64,000 nucleotides of DNA from Coenobita brevimanus (taxonomy: Eukaryota; Arthropoda; Malacostraca; Decapoda; Coenobitidae): assembly GCA_032717465.1 (NCBI GenBank), contig CM064657.1, forward strand, positions 27,643,466-27,707,465. The letters are read 5' to 3'. Numbering within the stretch: position 1 is the first letter of the stretch; every line of letters begins with the position of its first letter. Shown here piece by piece: positions 44,678 to 57,164 of this stretch. Below the pieces are notes generated by a model. The model saw only the letters and a list, made by a program, of their open reading frames with translations, was not told the origin of the DNA and ran no database searches. The position numbers and the translations under genes were made by a program.

Positions 44678-45395
44678 TCTCTGGTTTCAGCTCTCCTGTC
44701 ATTCTCTAACTAAATATATCTGCGCTGTTTACTTATCCCCTAATTCTACTGACTATCAAAAATTCTTCGACTATCTTACTTCTAAGATGGAACACATTCT
44801 ATCCATTGCTCCTTTCTCTGAAATCTCCATTCTAGGAGATTTCTAATATTCTCCACCACCTTTGGCTCTCCTCTCCTTTCACTGATCCACAAGGTGAACA
44901 AGCCTACATCTTTTCTATCCTTAATGACCTACAGTAGCTTGTACGGCACCCTACCCGTATCTCTGACCGCCTTGGAGAGAGCTTCAACATACTTGACCTC
45001 TTCCTTACAACTAATCCTTCTGCTTACACTGTTAATCTTTCCTCTCCATTGGGCTCCTCCGATCACAACTTTATTAACTTAACCTGTCCTATCACTCCAG
45101 TAAGGTCTGTGGACCCTCCAAAGAAACGTCGACTGTGGCTCTTTGGAGCTGCAGATTGGGAGGCCCTCAGGCAGTACTAATTGATTCTCCCTGGAATGAT
45201 TATTGCTTCCATGGCCGGGAGCGATCTGAGTGTGCCTTGTGCATTACGGAGGTTATTCTCTCGGGCATGGAAGCGTACATTCCTTTCTCATATCCACTGA
45301 CTAATGCAAGAAAGCCTTGGTTTAATCACGCTTGTTCTATTATGCTCCGCAACAAGGAGAGGGCCTATAAAAGGTACCAGAGCCAACACCCCTGA
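44678..45395 (+). pseudogene. LINE endonuclease domain, copy 2
   Basis: WFQLSCHSLTKYICAVYLSP and EISILGDF are visible up to a stop at about 44845. The rest ([11 protein letters not shown] block, [20 protein letters not shown]) is in shifted frames. Several stops and frameshifts make it non-functional. Confidence 0.82.
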
Positions 45396-45427
45396 ATCAC
45401 ATCTTTTTTATATTTCTGCCTGGAATC

Positions 45428-47054
45428 ATGCTAAGTCTGTTCTTCGCTCTGCTAAAAATAATTTCATCTGTACTAAATGCTCTCAACTCTCCAACTCGAT
45501 TTCTTCCCGCTCATTCTGGCACCTTGCCAAAAACCTTTCTAACAACTTTACCTCATCATCCTTCCCTCCTCTTTTCTACTCTTAGGCTCTGTAGCTATTT
45601 CTTCTACTGATAAAGCAGACCTCTTCGCTCAGACTTTCTCCTCCAATTCCTCCTTAGACGATTCTGGTGCTGTTCCTCCATCACTTCCCCCCTCTGACTT
45701 CCTCATGGCTGACATTAAAATTTCTTCAACTGATATATTTTCTGCCATCACTGGCCTCAAATCTAACAAGGCATATCGGCTTGATGGGGTCCCTCCTGTA
45801 GTCCTCAAGACCTGCGTTTCTGTGCTTATACCCTGCCTAGGTAAACTCTTTTGCCTCTGTCGTTCAACTTGTACCTTTCCTTCTTGCTGGAAGTTTGCTC
45901 TCATTCAGCCAGTCCCAAAGAAGGGTGACCATTCTCAACCCTCTAATTATCGTCCAATTGCTTTAACATCCTGTGTCTCAAAAGTTTTCGAGTCTATTCT
46001 TAACAGAAAAAGCATCGCTCCTATCACAACCTACTTTCTGAGTGTCAGAGTGGGTTCTGTCAGGGACACTTCACTGGCGATTTTCTCGCCTACCTTTCAG
46101 ACTCCTGGTCATCCTCCTTTCGGGACTTTGGTGAAAGCTTTGCCATCGCACTTGACATCTCGAAGGCTTTCGATCGAGTCTGGCATAAATCTTTAATTAC
46201 CAAACTGCCCTCTTACGTTTTCTATCCTTCTATCTGTGCCTTCATCTATAGCTTCCTTTCTGGTCGTTCTATAGCCGATGTTGTAGACGGCCATCGTTCT
46301 TCTCCTAGATCTACCAGTAGTGGTGTTCCTCAGGGCTCTGTCCTATCACCGACTCTCTTCCTATTATTTATCAATGATCTAAGCTGTACATGTAACCCTA
46401 TCCACTCATACGCTGATGATTCCACCCTTCACCTTTCCATTCGGTTCCCGTAATGTCCATCTCAGCAGTTACTTCAACAAACAAGGGATGAGGCTATGGT
46501 ACACCTAATGTCTGACTTGGTTCGTATATCTGACTGGGGTAAAAATAATATGGTTGTTTTTAATGCATCAAAGACTCAGTTTTAACACCTATCAACCCGA
46601 CAAAATCTTCCACAGGAATACCCATGAATACCCATTAATATTTAATAATATCCATCTCAATCCTGCATTATCCTTGAACATGCTTGGGGTTTCATTCACT
46701 TGGGACTTATCTTGGAAAGATCATATTGCATCTCTTGTAAAATCTGCTTCCAAGAGATTAGGTGTGCTAAGCCGACTCCGTACCTTCTTTACTCCTGGAC
46801 AGTTGTTGACTTTATACACTGGTTTCATTCGCCCCTGTATAGGGTACAACTCTCATGTGTGGGGAGGCTCCCCACATACAGCTCTTCTTAATAGGGTGGA
46901 GTCAAAGGCTTTTCGTCTCATTAACTCTCCTCCTCTTACTGGCTCACTTCAACCTCTGTCTCTTCGCCGCACTGTCGGATCTTTATCTTTTTTCTATCAC
47001 TACTTCAATGGTCACTGCTCCTCTGAACTATCTGCATGTAACCCACCCGTCTAG
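45428..47054 (+). pseudogene. LINE reverse transcriptase and C-terminal region, copy 2
   Basis: RT blocks include LKSNKAYRLDGVPPVVLK and FALIQPVPKKGDHSQPSNYR. The catalytic YADD codons are intact at 46409-46420, unlike copy 1. Frameshifts near 46010 and 46200 and further stops break the frame. The C-terminal part (46554-47054) has a short duplication of the YPLIFNN-coding region (ATACCCATGAATACCCATTA) and lacks the LATNSHPF-side junction seen in copy 1. Confidence 0.85.
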
Positions 47055-47339
47055 CAACAAACTCTCATATCTTTTCTGTCCAACTCTCTAATGCAAGAGT
47101 TAACCGTTGCTCCAGTCCTTCATTATGCAACAGGTCAACTCTGGAACTGTCTCCCTCTGTCTGTATTTCCTACTTCCTATGATCTCCAATCTTTCAAACG
47201 CAGTGTTTCCAGGCATCTCGAAATGAGCGGATCTTGAATTTGGCTCTCTTTTGTAAGCTATTGTTTTTGTCTTTTTCTTGGAAGGAAAGGTTTGCCGGCT
47301 CCTAGCCTTTGGTTTCTTCTTCCTCGCATAAAAAAAAAA

Positions 47340-47570
47340 AACTATGACATTGACCTTTGACCCCTTGACCTATATGACCTAATCAGTTCATCATCTCCTC
47401 ATACTGTATCACTGACGAGAGTTTGGTGGAAATTCGTCGATGGTTTCAGGAGATACTGCACCCACAATAGTGTTACGGACGCACGGACCCACACGCGCGC
47501 GAACCCACGCACGCACGGACGGACAGACCAATTAGTTAATACCACCTCCATCATAGGTGGGCGGATGCTT
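47340..47570 (+). repeat. TGACCT-rich dispersed repeat, right part
   Basis: A perfect TGACCT-T-TGACCC direct repeat lies at 47351-47363, then TCATACTGTATCACTGACGA, GTTTGGTGGAAATTCG and TTTCAGGAGATACTG. The end is GC-rich, ACGGACGGACAGACCAATTA, followed by CACCTCCATCATAGGTGGGC, a small hairpin. Confidence 0.75.
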
Positions 47571-49020
47571 AAAAAGGTGCCAAGAGATAAAAAGAAACAG
47601 AGAATGAAGAGGCCAAGAATCAAAGGAAACACAACTTCAAGCATGAAAGAGAGAAGAACGCACGCATCGGAGGGAGCGTAGAAAGGCCGGCAGGGGTTGG
47701 CCGTAAGTTAACACGCATTTTCCTAACCGGTACCATTTATTTTTCTCCATATGATACTACGTTAAACCTCGGAGGGTAAGAGGTTTCTCAGAGCTAATAA
47801 ATGAATGAATAAATAAATAAACATAAAAATGAATAAATAAAATGCACCGGGGTAACCAGAGCAAAATAGGAAAAAGTGTGCATGACCACCCAGAGGCCTC
47901 CAGGGACCGTACTCTCGTGGACGGGGGGCCTTTCTAGCACTTTTCCTTAGCGATGCGTTTTCCATATCATATATTAGTTTTCCCATTTGTTATTATGCCT
48001 ATTTTAACATCGAAATAGTTTTGTATTTACAGCATTCAGGAAAATACTTTTCTGTACGTGTCATACGCACAAATAAGCTGATATTAAAGAGGTGCTTGGG
48101 AGCTGCTTTAGCTAATGAGAATAAGGACCCAAGAGCTGAAAACGATTGCAAGGCAGTGATCAGAATAAAAACACGATACATGCTCGACGATGCAGTGGTT
48201 TATATCCTCACTGTCACCCTCATCCACAGCACTGCAAAGTTTAGAGGCGGATCGAGGCTACAACCCACCATAGTCCAGAATATAAAAACAAGAAGAAACA
48301 GACGAAACAAAAGTAAAAGGAAGAGACGGATGGCAACTAGCAAATGGGACGCAAGGCAAAGATACGCATACTTGAAGAGTGAAGAGAAACGAAACACTGA
48401 GACAAACAAAAGAGGAAAACTAAAAGAAATGATTATAACCGGAGATCCTCTTAAAAGAACAAAAACTGGTAAAAATAGTAATGAAATAAGAAGCAGAGAG
48501 AAAAGACCGCGCAAGAATAATCCACTTGATGTGAGGGATTTCTCTCTTGAAAAAAATCTGCGGGAGTTTACCATAATGAAATACTTGGGGTTCACACACT
48601 GCGGTGAAAAGGAAGCTGAGACTGTTTTTGTCTCTTTGAGGGCGTAGGATTTCTCTTTGACGAATAAGATCGTTAGAAGGTAACCAGAAAAATATGCCAA
48701 AGTTGGAGAGTGCAGGTAAAAGAGTAAAAATAAGTGAAACTAAAACACAAACAACCAGAGGGAAAAAATAGTCTGCCCCAGATTACACGCATAAAAGATA
48801 AGAAAAGACAGACAAAAGAAGAGTTCTCAGTTTGCTGGCCATTTATTGTTGCTTCGTGCCAGCATCATCGTCAGTTGGCAAAACCGTCAGCGGACATGAC
48901 CATTAAAATAACATTCAGAATTGTCTATTACATCCTGCAAAATCTGATACAATGGTCAAGTCACACCACAGTCAGCTTCATAATGCTACCTTAGATAAAA
49001 CCAACTTCTTCTATATTCAT
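47570..49020. other. Unassigned DNA with a family-A copy
   Basis: A family-A copy lies at 47900-48000 (ACTCTCGTGGAC, CACTTTTCCTTAGCGATG). The 208-residue plus-strand frame at 48021-48647 is Lys/Arg/Thr-rich in purine-rich DNA and has no recognisable domain. It is listed under rejected items. Confidence 0.4.
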
Positions 49021-49029
49021 TTGGTTCTT

Positions 49030-49460
49030 TCAAACCCATGCCAGCTCGGTCAGGGTCGTTCAGGTCAGTTTAGGGATATTCATGCCTAATTAGGTCCATC
49101 CTGATATAATTCCACTCACAGCACAGTCAATCGGTCAGTCAGATTAATTCAGGATCATTCAAATTAGTTCAGGTGCAGTAATATCAGTTAGGTTTACTGA
49201 GCCACTTTCAGGCCCACTGAGACAAAGTGAGATCTACTGAGAGAACTTATGAGCCATTCAGAGGTCCACTTACATTCACTCACTCAGTTTTGATTCATAT
49301 ATTATGTTACTGTAAATCCATATTGGTCAGTTTAGTTCATCTCAGCTGCTTCCATTTCAACATATTTTAGCAATTTTAGGTCCGTTAAGTTTACTTTATG
49401 TAATTCATATCAATTTAAGTCAACAGAGATTGATTCATACGATCTCAATGAAGGGATGTT
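49030..49460. repeat. Degenerate TTCAGGT/CAGTTAG-rich sequence
   Basis: Words such as GTTCAGGTCAGTTT, AATTCAGGATCATTCA and GTTCAGGTGCAG recur without a clear period, as in a strongly decayed short tandem repeat. Confidence 0.4.
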
Positions 49461-49464
49461 AAAA

Positions 49465-50270
49465 AAAAAAATCAGCTTCATCGGTGCAATGTTTTTCGAG
49501 ATATGATACGAGTAGTTCACGTCTTACGTGTGGTGCCAGGCCCTTTCAAATCCATCATCTCGATCAACGTCAAAACAGATCGTTGTGCAATTGTTCTGAA
49601 ATATGTCGACTGGAGTCTTTCAGGTCCGAGTGAGTTGGATTCAGAGAAATGGGCGGATAGGCTTGGATGATGGTGGGTGGTGGGGCTAGACTGGTTAAAT
49701 ATACCATGTGATGATCGGTGTCAAACGTCGTGTTTAGTTTATTCAACAAATCAAAGCAGAAATAGGTAGGCTGGTGGAAAGGAGTGGGCAAAATGATTCG
49801 TGATGGTGCTTGAACATTACTAGGGAGTATACCTGTGACTATGACTGGTAGGTAAGCTGATAAGGTGTTAGGGAACACATTCTCCTACATAAGCAATAGG
49901 GGAGCAAAAAATCGGTGGCGTGGACGAAATGGAATGGGCAGGACAAGCAAGGATAGATTGGGAGGCGGACAGGGAGGACCGATGTACTCTGAGAAAAACT
50001 GGTGTTGTGTGAGGGGTGGCGTTCGCGATATGAAGGAGATAACCCATAGCAAGTGAGAGTAGGGGATTTAGTATAAGCAGGATTAGGTAGGCGGAGAGTT
50101 GTGAGAAGGACGGGCCTGGATAGTGGCTGATGGTGGGAGAGGGTGAGAAGAAGATGGGTGTTGTAGGTTTTACTGCATAGGTGTGGTAAAGGTGTAAATC
50201 AATTCTTTTATTCTTTCTCGGGAAGAAGAAAGAAAAATAAAGTAACCACACGTCGTTCTCATTCACTTGG
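49465..50270. other. Unassigned DNA
   Basis: Minus-strand frames of 102 and 132 residues overlap and have Pro/Ser/Leu-rich composition without a recognisable family. Confidence 0.35.
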
Positions 50271-50274
50271 CATC

Positions 50275-50278
<4 letters not shown>

Positions 50279-50346
<68 letters not shown>
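50279..50346. repeat. (GA)n microsatellite
   Basis: A pure GA run of about 68 bp. Confidence 0.97.
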
Positions 50347-50349
<3 letters not shown>

Positions 50350-51390
50350 ATTATATACACCCGGTGATGCCACCTCCAGCTCCTTCACCACACTTACATT
50401 AAAGGTCAACGCGCACAGGAATTATTTTTATCAGAGTTAGAATAATCTATCTCTCCCTCTCTCTCTCATGTGATGATAATGACGATGATGACGACAGAAA
50501 CATATATTTACAACGAAAAAGACGAGCAAACAGTCAAATGGACAGAAAAAAATAACGGGAAAGGCTTCACTGGACACAGAAGGATCAATGGGATGGAAGA
50601 AGACCGTAAGGACGGGAAATGACTGTAACGACGGAATACGATCGGACGGAGGAAACAGAATATATGGACAATAAAGGAAAAGAACAGTAAGGGTAGAAAA
50701 AGTAATGTAAGTATAGATTAGGAGAGTAAGCGTGGAAAGGGAAGCTAAGAACGGAAAAAGCCTAAATAAGCATAAAAATATCTCACAAATGGATAAAGAT
50801 CGTTGGGAAAATAAGCAGTGCATTAACAGAGGAAAGACACGAGCTACTGGGCAAGCAGACATGGCCTTGGATATTTGTGGAATAAAAAAAGCTAAAACTA
50901 TTCTGGATAAAAGATGATGGTGCATTGAAATCAGGGAGGTGTTAGCTGAAAGAGTTTGTTGCCTCTCTCTCTCTCTCTCTCTCTCTGCGGTTGTGGGCGC
51001 GTCTGTTTACCTGACAATGCACCCAGGTATCCGTGTGTTTGAACTGCCGTTAGGAGATGGACAACTAGCTACCCCGACAGACAGAAAAGATGGAAAGATG
51101 ACACGAGAGAGATGAGCACAGCAGACCAACCCAACACCTGGGGTATACTAAGAGAGAGAGGGAAAGGGGGAAGCAGCAGGCAGTGGCTTTTATGTCGCAG
51201 TCTCCCTCTCCTTCGCCCTCAATTATGCCGGCTAATGTTTATGGCGGGCTGGATCCAATCGCCACAAATCCGAGTTAGCCGTGTGTGGGTCTGGGGGTAA
51301 CCTCGTAATGCGCCTTGATGTGTGCTACTGAATTACAATCAAGTGGCCACCGGTGATATATGGACACGCTAGACTGACGCTCGGATGGAT
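50350..51390. other. Unassigned DNA
   Basis: Mildly purine-rich with degenerate GGACGGAA and AGGAAAAGAA words and a CT run near 50965-50984. No gene is seen. Confidence 0.4.
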
Positions 51391-51414
51391 GGATGTTTGA
51401 CACTCAAGACATAT

Positions 51415-51418
51415 TCTC

Positions 51419-51507
<89 letters not shown>

Positions 51508-51565
51508 TCTTGTCATACGTATGCACACACATAAGAGTGGATGGACTGGCAGTTAAACAGATTTA

Positions 51566-51640
<75 letters not shown>

Positions 51641-51757
51641 TCCAATACCATACATACACGCGTGTCATACAGAAGAGTGGATGGATAGGCACTTAAACAT
51701 ATATTATGTATTCACACAAACACACAAGTACATACAAACATGCGCGCGTGTGGGCAG

Positions 51758-51797
<40 letters not shown>

Positions 51798-51804
51798 TCT
51801 CTCT
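51415..51804. repeat. (CTGT)n, (AC)n and (CT)n cluster with an internal duplication
   Basis: CTGT run at about 51419-51448, AC runs at 51453-51505 and 51571-51639, and a CT run at 51759-51804. The sequence after each AC run is related (CATACGTATGCAC or CATACATACACGCG, then AGAGTGGATGGA and GGCASTTAAACA), so the AC tract plus its ~60-bp right flank was duplicated. Confidence 0.85.
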
Positions 51805-51805
51805 A

Positions 51806-52529
51806 CCTTGGGGTTCCTTAAATCTTACTGAACAATGTTATGAGATAAATCAGAAGTTCACAAATGGCTCGGCTAACTTTGAGCAAAAAGAACTTTCACT
51901 ACAGTATCAATAAATTAATCTTAAAACTTTTATGAACAGAATTTAAAAGAAATAAAATATATATGAAAAAGTGTAACAGTGGGGAACAAGAAGCTAAGAG
52001 AGTGCGTGTGGTGTACAGTCTGTGATAAAAATTGGCTTAACATTTCGCCCCTTGTAATTTTCCCTTTTTCTCTGTCGACTTGTATTCCTAAGCTGAGAGT
52101 TCTTGTGTGTGTGCCTGCTCATACAGTGGACAGTGCTTTGTGATATTATGCATCAGACGAGAAAAGTGATGGACATGCCATAAATGTGTAGTACATGCTG
52201 TGGTTTGGTGGCCAACTTTCTGGCACTGACCCTGACTTGTGTCGGGAGCTGGGAGATAACTGGGGGTGAGTACTGGGATGTGGGTGAGGAGTGTTGTGGG
52301 GGTGTGGATGTGGACTGTGGCAGGGGTGTGGGTGGAGAGGGAAGAGGGTAGAGCGTGATAGGCCACAGGGACTTGATGGACTCACTCCACCTGGAGGGTC
52401 CTCCAGCTAAAGGTCAGGTCGGTCAATCTGTAAGTCGCGCACGGAAGCAGTCATAATTCAGGTGAGGGAGGATATGATTACTCGCGAAATCGTTCAAACA
52501 TTTTCCAAATATTTATATATACAGTACAC

Positions 52530-52619
<90 letters not shown>

Positions 52620-53110
52620 GGACAGATATATAGATAAATGAACGACAGTATATGTACAACGTCATTTGCATCATGCAGTAATATTATCACCTTATGCAGT
52701 AGCGCTTAAAGACACGTTTTCGCGTGCTCTCCCAATGTCACGAAGCCCGAAAGACTTGCCAAGGTTAGTAATTAAATAATCAGTAGCGGGAGGATGACTG
52801 GTGGTGGGTGATAAAACTGTAAGAAGGAAGGGGAGGGGCACAGAGGAGACGAGAGAAAAGAGCTGGTAAAATAGATAGGAAGAGCACAAGGGAGAATGAA
52901 CCTTTTCTTGAATATATTTGATTCTTGTTGCCCTAAGATAAGTTGAATCCACCTTAAGGAAGAAATCTCATAATGCTAGGCTTAGAAAAAATCTCAATTA
53001 ACTCTTACAGTATGATGGAAAAATATAATTAGTTTTTCTTGCTTCGAGATGATCTTATCAGAATTAAGATGATATTAAAGGGCAACCCTACACCGATGTT
53101 CAGGTTTGAT
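51806..53110. other. Unassigned DNA with GT/TA microsatellite
   Basis: (GT)n-(TA)n spans about 52531-52617. The G/T-rich stretch at about 52090-52340 gives Pro/His/Thr-rich minus-strand frames that look compositional. Confidence 0.4.
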
Positions 53111-53118
53111 ATTAGAGC

Positions 53119-53120
<2 letters not shown>

Positions 53121-53187
<67 letters not shown>

Positions 53188-54440
53188 TGTGTGTGTGTGT
53201 GTGTGTGTAGCAGTAAGAGAAGAGGTGATGGAATGAGCGGGCAGGGAAAGAGGAGTGAGAAGGGGGGAAGAATGGAGTGGAGAGGGAGAGAGAAGAGTAG
53301 GGTAGTGAGAACAGAGGTGAGAGTAGAGTAGGGAGTAAGAAGAGAAAGGAGGAAGAGAAGTGAGTTTGGTACTGAAAGAAAAGGAGTGGGGGGACGGACA
53401 AAATAGAGCAGGGTAGTGGGAGGAGAGTGGAGGGAGAGGGGAGAGTAAGGTGGCAGAGCAGAGGTGAGCAAGGAGGATGGTAAGAGGAGAAAGGAGGGGG
53501 GGAGAGGAGAGAAAGAAGAGAGAAGCAGCGGAGGACACTATGAGGTGAGGGCAAAGAGAGGGAGGATAAGGGAGGGGAAGGAGGGACGAAAGGGGAGGAG
53601 AGGGATGAGAGGGTAGATTAAGGCAGTGAAATAAGGATGTAAGGAGAGAGGACAGTAGGGTGGTAGAAGGTGGACTGGGGGAGTGAGCAGAGATGGAAAG
53701 GAGAGAGGAGAGCTGAGGAATGAGAAAGGGGAGCTAAGAGAGAGGAGGGGGATGGAAAGGGAGGGGTAAAGAGGAGATTAAGATGGTTAAAGAATAGAGA
53801 TGGAAAAAAAAAAAAAAAAGGAGAGGGAAGGGAGGGAGGGACGGTGAGTAAAGGAGATGAAAGAAAATACGGGAGGGGAAGAAGGAAGAATATAATATCA
53901 GAAGAGAGAGGCTAAGGAGGGGCAAGAGGAAAGAATGACACACGGAGAAAGCTGAGGATAAAGAAAATGGAAAGAGGAAGTGAACTGTAAAGAAAGATAA
54001 TCAAACTGCGTAAAAGAAGAGTGCAAGGTAAAAGATATGGATACTAAAATCAACAGGAAAGGTATGTGAAGTGAGGAAAGATTATGAAGCAATCATCAGG
54101 ATATCAAGTAATGTGGAAAACATCAGGTAAAGGTGTGTGAAGTGAAAAAAAGGATAGGAAGAAATATGGGAGATACAAGAGAAATGTGGAGAATAACAGG
54201 GGAAAAAATATTATGTGTCAAGAAAGGAAAATGTGCGAACAGAAGGAAGAAATGGAAGGTGTATGTCAGAGGAGGAAAAGATAAGAAACAAAAAAGAAGA
54301 CGTGCAAGAAAGGTGTGGAGAATATGAAAGTAAGGGAAGAGAGGAAAACGAAAAGTGTAAAAAGGGAGAATAGCAGAGGAAGAAGTAAAGGGAGGAAAGG
54401 ATAGAAAAGAATAAGGGAAGTCGAAAAGAGGAGAAGTGTC
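53121..54440. repeat. Purine-rich domain starting with (GA)n-(GT)n
   Basis: GA run 53121-53185 passing into GT (to 53208), then about 1.2 kb of G/A-rich sequence with recurring GGGTAGTG, AGAGAGGAG and AAGGAGGG words. Long minus-strand frames are Ser/Leu/Pro-rich translations. Confidence 0.85.
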
Positions 54441-56450
54441 CCTGATATAGTGGAACCGGGCTCCCCCTCCACAAATTTATCCCGCCCCAAACACCATCAA
54501 ATGGGGGAGGGTTCAGTGGCGCGTCAGAACTGCTACTTCATGGTTTTTAGATCCAACTAGGAGGGGCGGGGGGAGGACTTCCATACACCAGTCAAGTAAT
54601 AGAAGAGTTAAGAGGAGGGTTGGATAGATATGGGCACAAACGGTGAGACAGATGATAGCAGTAGTGGTAATTACTGTAGTAGAATGGTTTAAGTTAGGAA
54701 GCAGATAGGATAGATACAAAGCACAGATGCAGATGAAAACAGTGATAGTTATAGGTGGTCCACAGCATGTTATGGGGAGGAAGCAACAGATACAAAGTAC
54801 AAACAGTGATGCAGAAGATACTGGTAGTAAACATTGGTATGACAATCACAGCAGGGTTAGGAGGAGGGTAGTACACAAACAAGGGCCCACCTTTTCGTCT
54901 GATTAGAACGCATTGCTGCATCTCTTCCTTATGCAAATTAGTTTGTTATCTTGTGTTTTATTTATATTTTTTATTACCTACATATAAGGCACACATACAG
55001 TAACATACGGGATGAGTGACGCTCTCGGTGCAAGAGGTGATAAGAATGAGTTGCTAGGGAGCTTTCTTAACCCACGATAATACGGCCCAGAACACAGCCG
55101 GTGAAACAGAGGCTAATGAAAGTAGGCAGTGGTATGGTGTAGCTTTGGTTACTTGATTGTTGCATACAGGCCTTCATTCTTAGTCCGCCCATGATGCCAG
55201 TACTAAACCGACCAAGCCATCTAGTCGCCATGCACCAACCACACACCTCTACCCTATCCTTTCCTGTTTTGTTATTTTTTAGGGCTTTTGCCGTTGTGAC
55301 TTCTATTTATATGGGATATTTATTTTTTTTCCACTAGACCCATTCGTTGCCTCCCCGCCCAGCCGCCCAGTGGAGATGGTCACTAAAATCCTGTAAGTTA
55401 CGACAGGTCTGAGTTCTATGGTCGCTCTTTGGCCCATTGCGTGGGACAGGGGGCCGTTGTGTGGAGAGACGCCATAAAACAGAGACGAAATACATCCGCG
55501 TCACGAATAGGAAATCAATCTGCCATTATCAGCTAATGTGACGTAAGTGTCGTGGTAAAGGTCACGGTGAATGAAACGTCCCTGGATTATTCACATATGT
55601 ATTCCTTGGCTGCCTCAGAACTCTCGCTCCATGGCTTTTCAGTCCACCAGAAGGATCTACAGTACCTCAACTTCAGCCTTTTTGAATATGAAAATGAGGG
55701 TCATCGGACAATCCTGCAATCTAGTGTTATAAGATGTGATAAACATCGACTTGAATCCCCTCATCTGCTTATAAATGAGACACCAGACTTGCGCCGTATT
55801 TATAATGGATCCAAACCAATTCTAAGGATGAACAAAACAGTAGTTAATTTTTGTAAGATGTAATTTGCTTAACTGCATTTTTTCACTAACATAGTCACCC
55901 TAGCCTGGTTGTCAAATGTTCAGTAGTTGTCTCAGTGAATATGAAAGTATATAAACCAACATTCTTATGCACAACTCTGGCTCTTAGGAAAGTTCGTGAA
56001 TACAACACCACGATGGCCCTGGAGGAAAGGTGAGGAACGGAGAGGAAGGAGAAGCCTCTCGACTGGTCCCACAGTTTATATGGGACGGGGAAGGTGTTCG
56101 CGGCCATATATAGAGGTGTTACGGCGGGTGTTTGTAAGGCACCTCAGCCCCGCCACCCGTCACGCAACATGAGACCAGTTATGTAATCTTAAGGGTCTGG
56201 TGGGCTCCTACCTGCACCTGCCCACCTTGTGCTCGTTTCCCATAAAACACACATTCACCTTTGGGCAAATGGCTTGGTCACACTTAAATCTGATTTTACT
56301 GTTAGTGAATCTGACCATTTCATACAGTGACGTCTTTTTAAAGTTTATCTTGCTACGCCAATCGCTTTTTTTTTCATTTTAGGAGAAAGCACTTGGGATG
56401 CAAGGGTTAAGAGTAGTCACAGCAGCCATACACTGTGTACTGTCAAAATT
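54440..56450. other. Unassigned DNA
   Basis: No repeat or gene family was recognised. Minus-strand GGCGACTAGATGGCTTGGTC (about 55228-55209) is vaguely tRNA-like but lacks a proper A box. The 103-residue plus-strand frame at 55552-55863 has even composition but no recognisable domain. Confidence 0.35.
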
Positions 56451-56460
56451 ACATACATAT

Positions 56461-56466
56461 TATATG

Positions 56467-56536
<70 letters not shown>
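56461..56536. repeat. (TA)n microsatellite
   Basis: A TA run with TATG interruptions at its left end. Confidence 0.95.
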
Positions 56537-56542
<6 letters not shown>

Positions 56543-56984
56543 TACGGGATTAACAACATAAGGCTCACGGCCGGCACCTGTGCATTATGATATACCAGTA
56601 CTATCTTCCACATGAATCTTCACAAACTTGAACAGCGAATTATATACCACTCCAACTGAGTGAAGAATTACAATATACTACACGTATAAATGTACTTCCT
56701 CTTTCTTTACAGTCATGAATAGATTTCATACACATTATTCCCATACATAATACTACCGCAAGCAGGTTTGTCAACAGTCCCATGCCACGAGTTTTTCTCA
56801 TTCCTCCCGAACACCACATAGTATCGTTCCATCTCACACTATTTTGTTGTGTGGTTCATATTATCACATAAAAAAATGCAACAACTGTCGTTACAGCCGG
56901 CAGAGAAATGTCAACAAACTTTCCATCGTGACAGTATACCCAAACAGTTCAAGTCGGGTAAAGACAACACATCAGGGTCCGTCA

Positions 56985-57120
56985 CCCCGTCAACTTAAGA
57001 GGCAGGTCCGTCCCTCTTGGCGATGTGTTTTGCATATTATGCCTTATTACTCTCTTCTATGTTATCAATATACATTTAAAATTGACATATACTATACAAA
57101 TAACATACAAGAATTTATTA
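56985..57120 (+). repeat. Dispersed repeat family A, copy
   Basis: Contains CCGTCCCTCTTGGCGATGTG followed by TTTTGCATATTATGCC and AATAACATACAAGAAT. Confidence 0.5.
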
Positions 57121-57164
57121 GTGAACAGATACATACTGGAAAGGATAAGGTGTTCGAAAGCCTT

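Larger units (their letters stand above)
44678..47333 (+). mobile_element. APE-type LINE, copy 2, decayed
   Basis: Same family and orientation as copy 1, 5'-truncated in the endonuclease region, and ending in poly(A) at about 47330-47341. Left and right flanks are halves of the same TGACCT-rich repeat, so the insertion limits are fairly clear. Confidence 0.88.

Noticed and set aside
48021..48647. 208-residue plus-strand frame as a host gene
   Set aside because: Lys/Arg/Thr-rich in purine-rich DNA, with no recognisable domain or upstream signal. It overlaps the edge of a dispersed repeat. It cannot be excluded but is not supported.
55200..55240. tRNA-like SINE head at 55.2 kb (minus)
   Set aside because: The A-box match fails at a key base and no B box or second copy was found.
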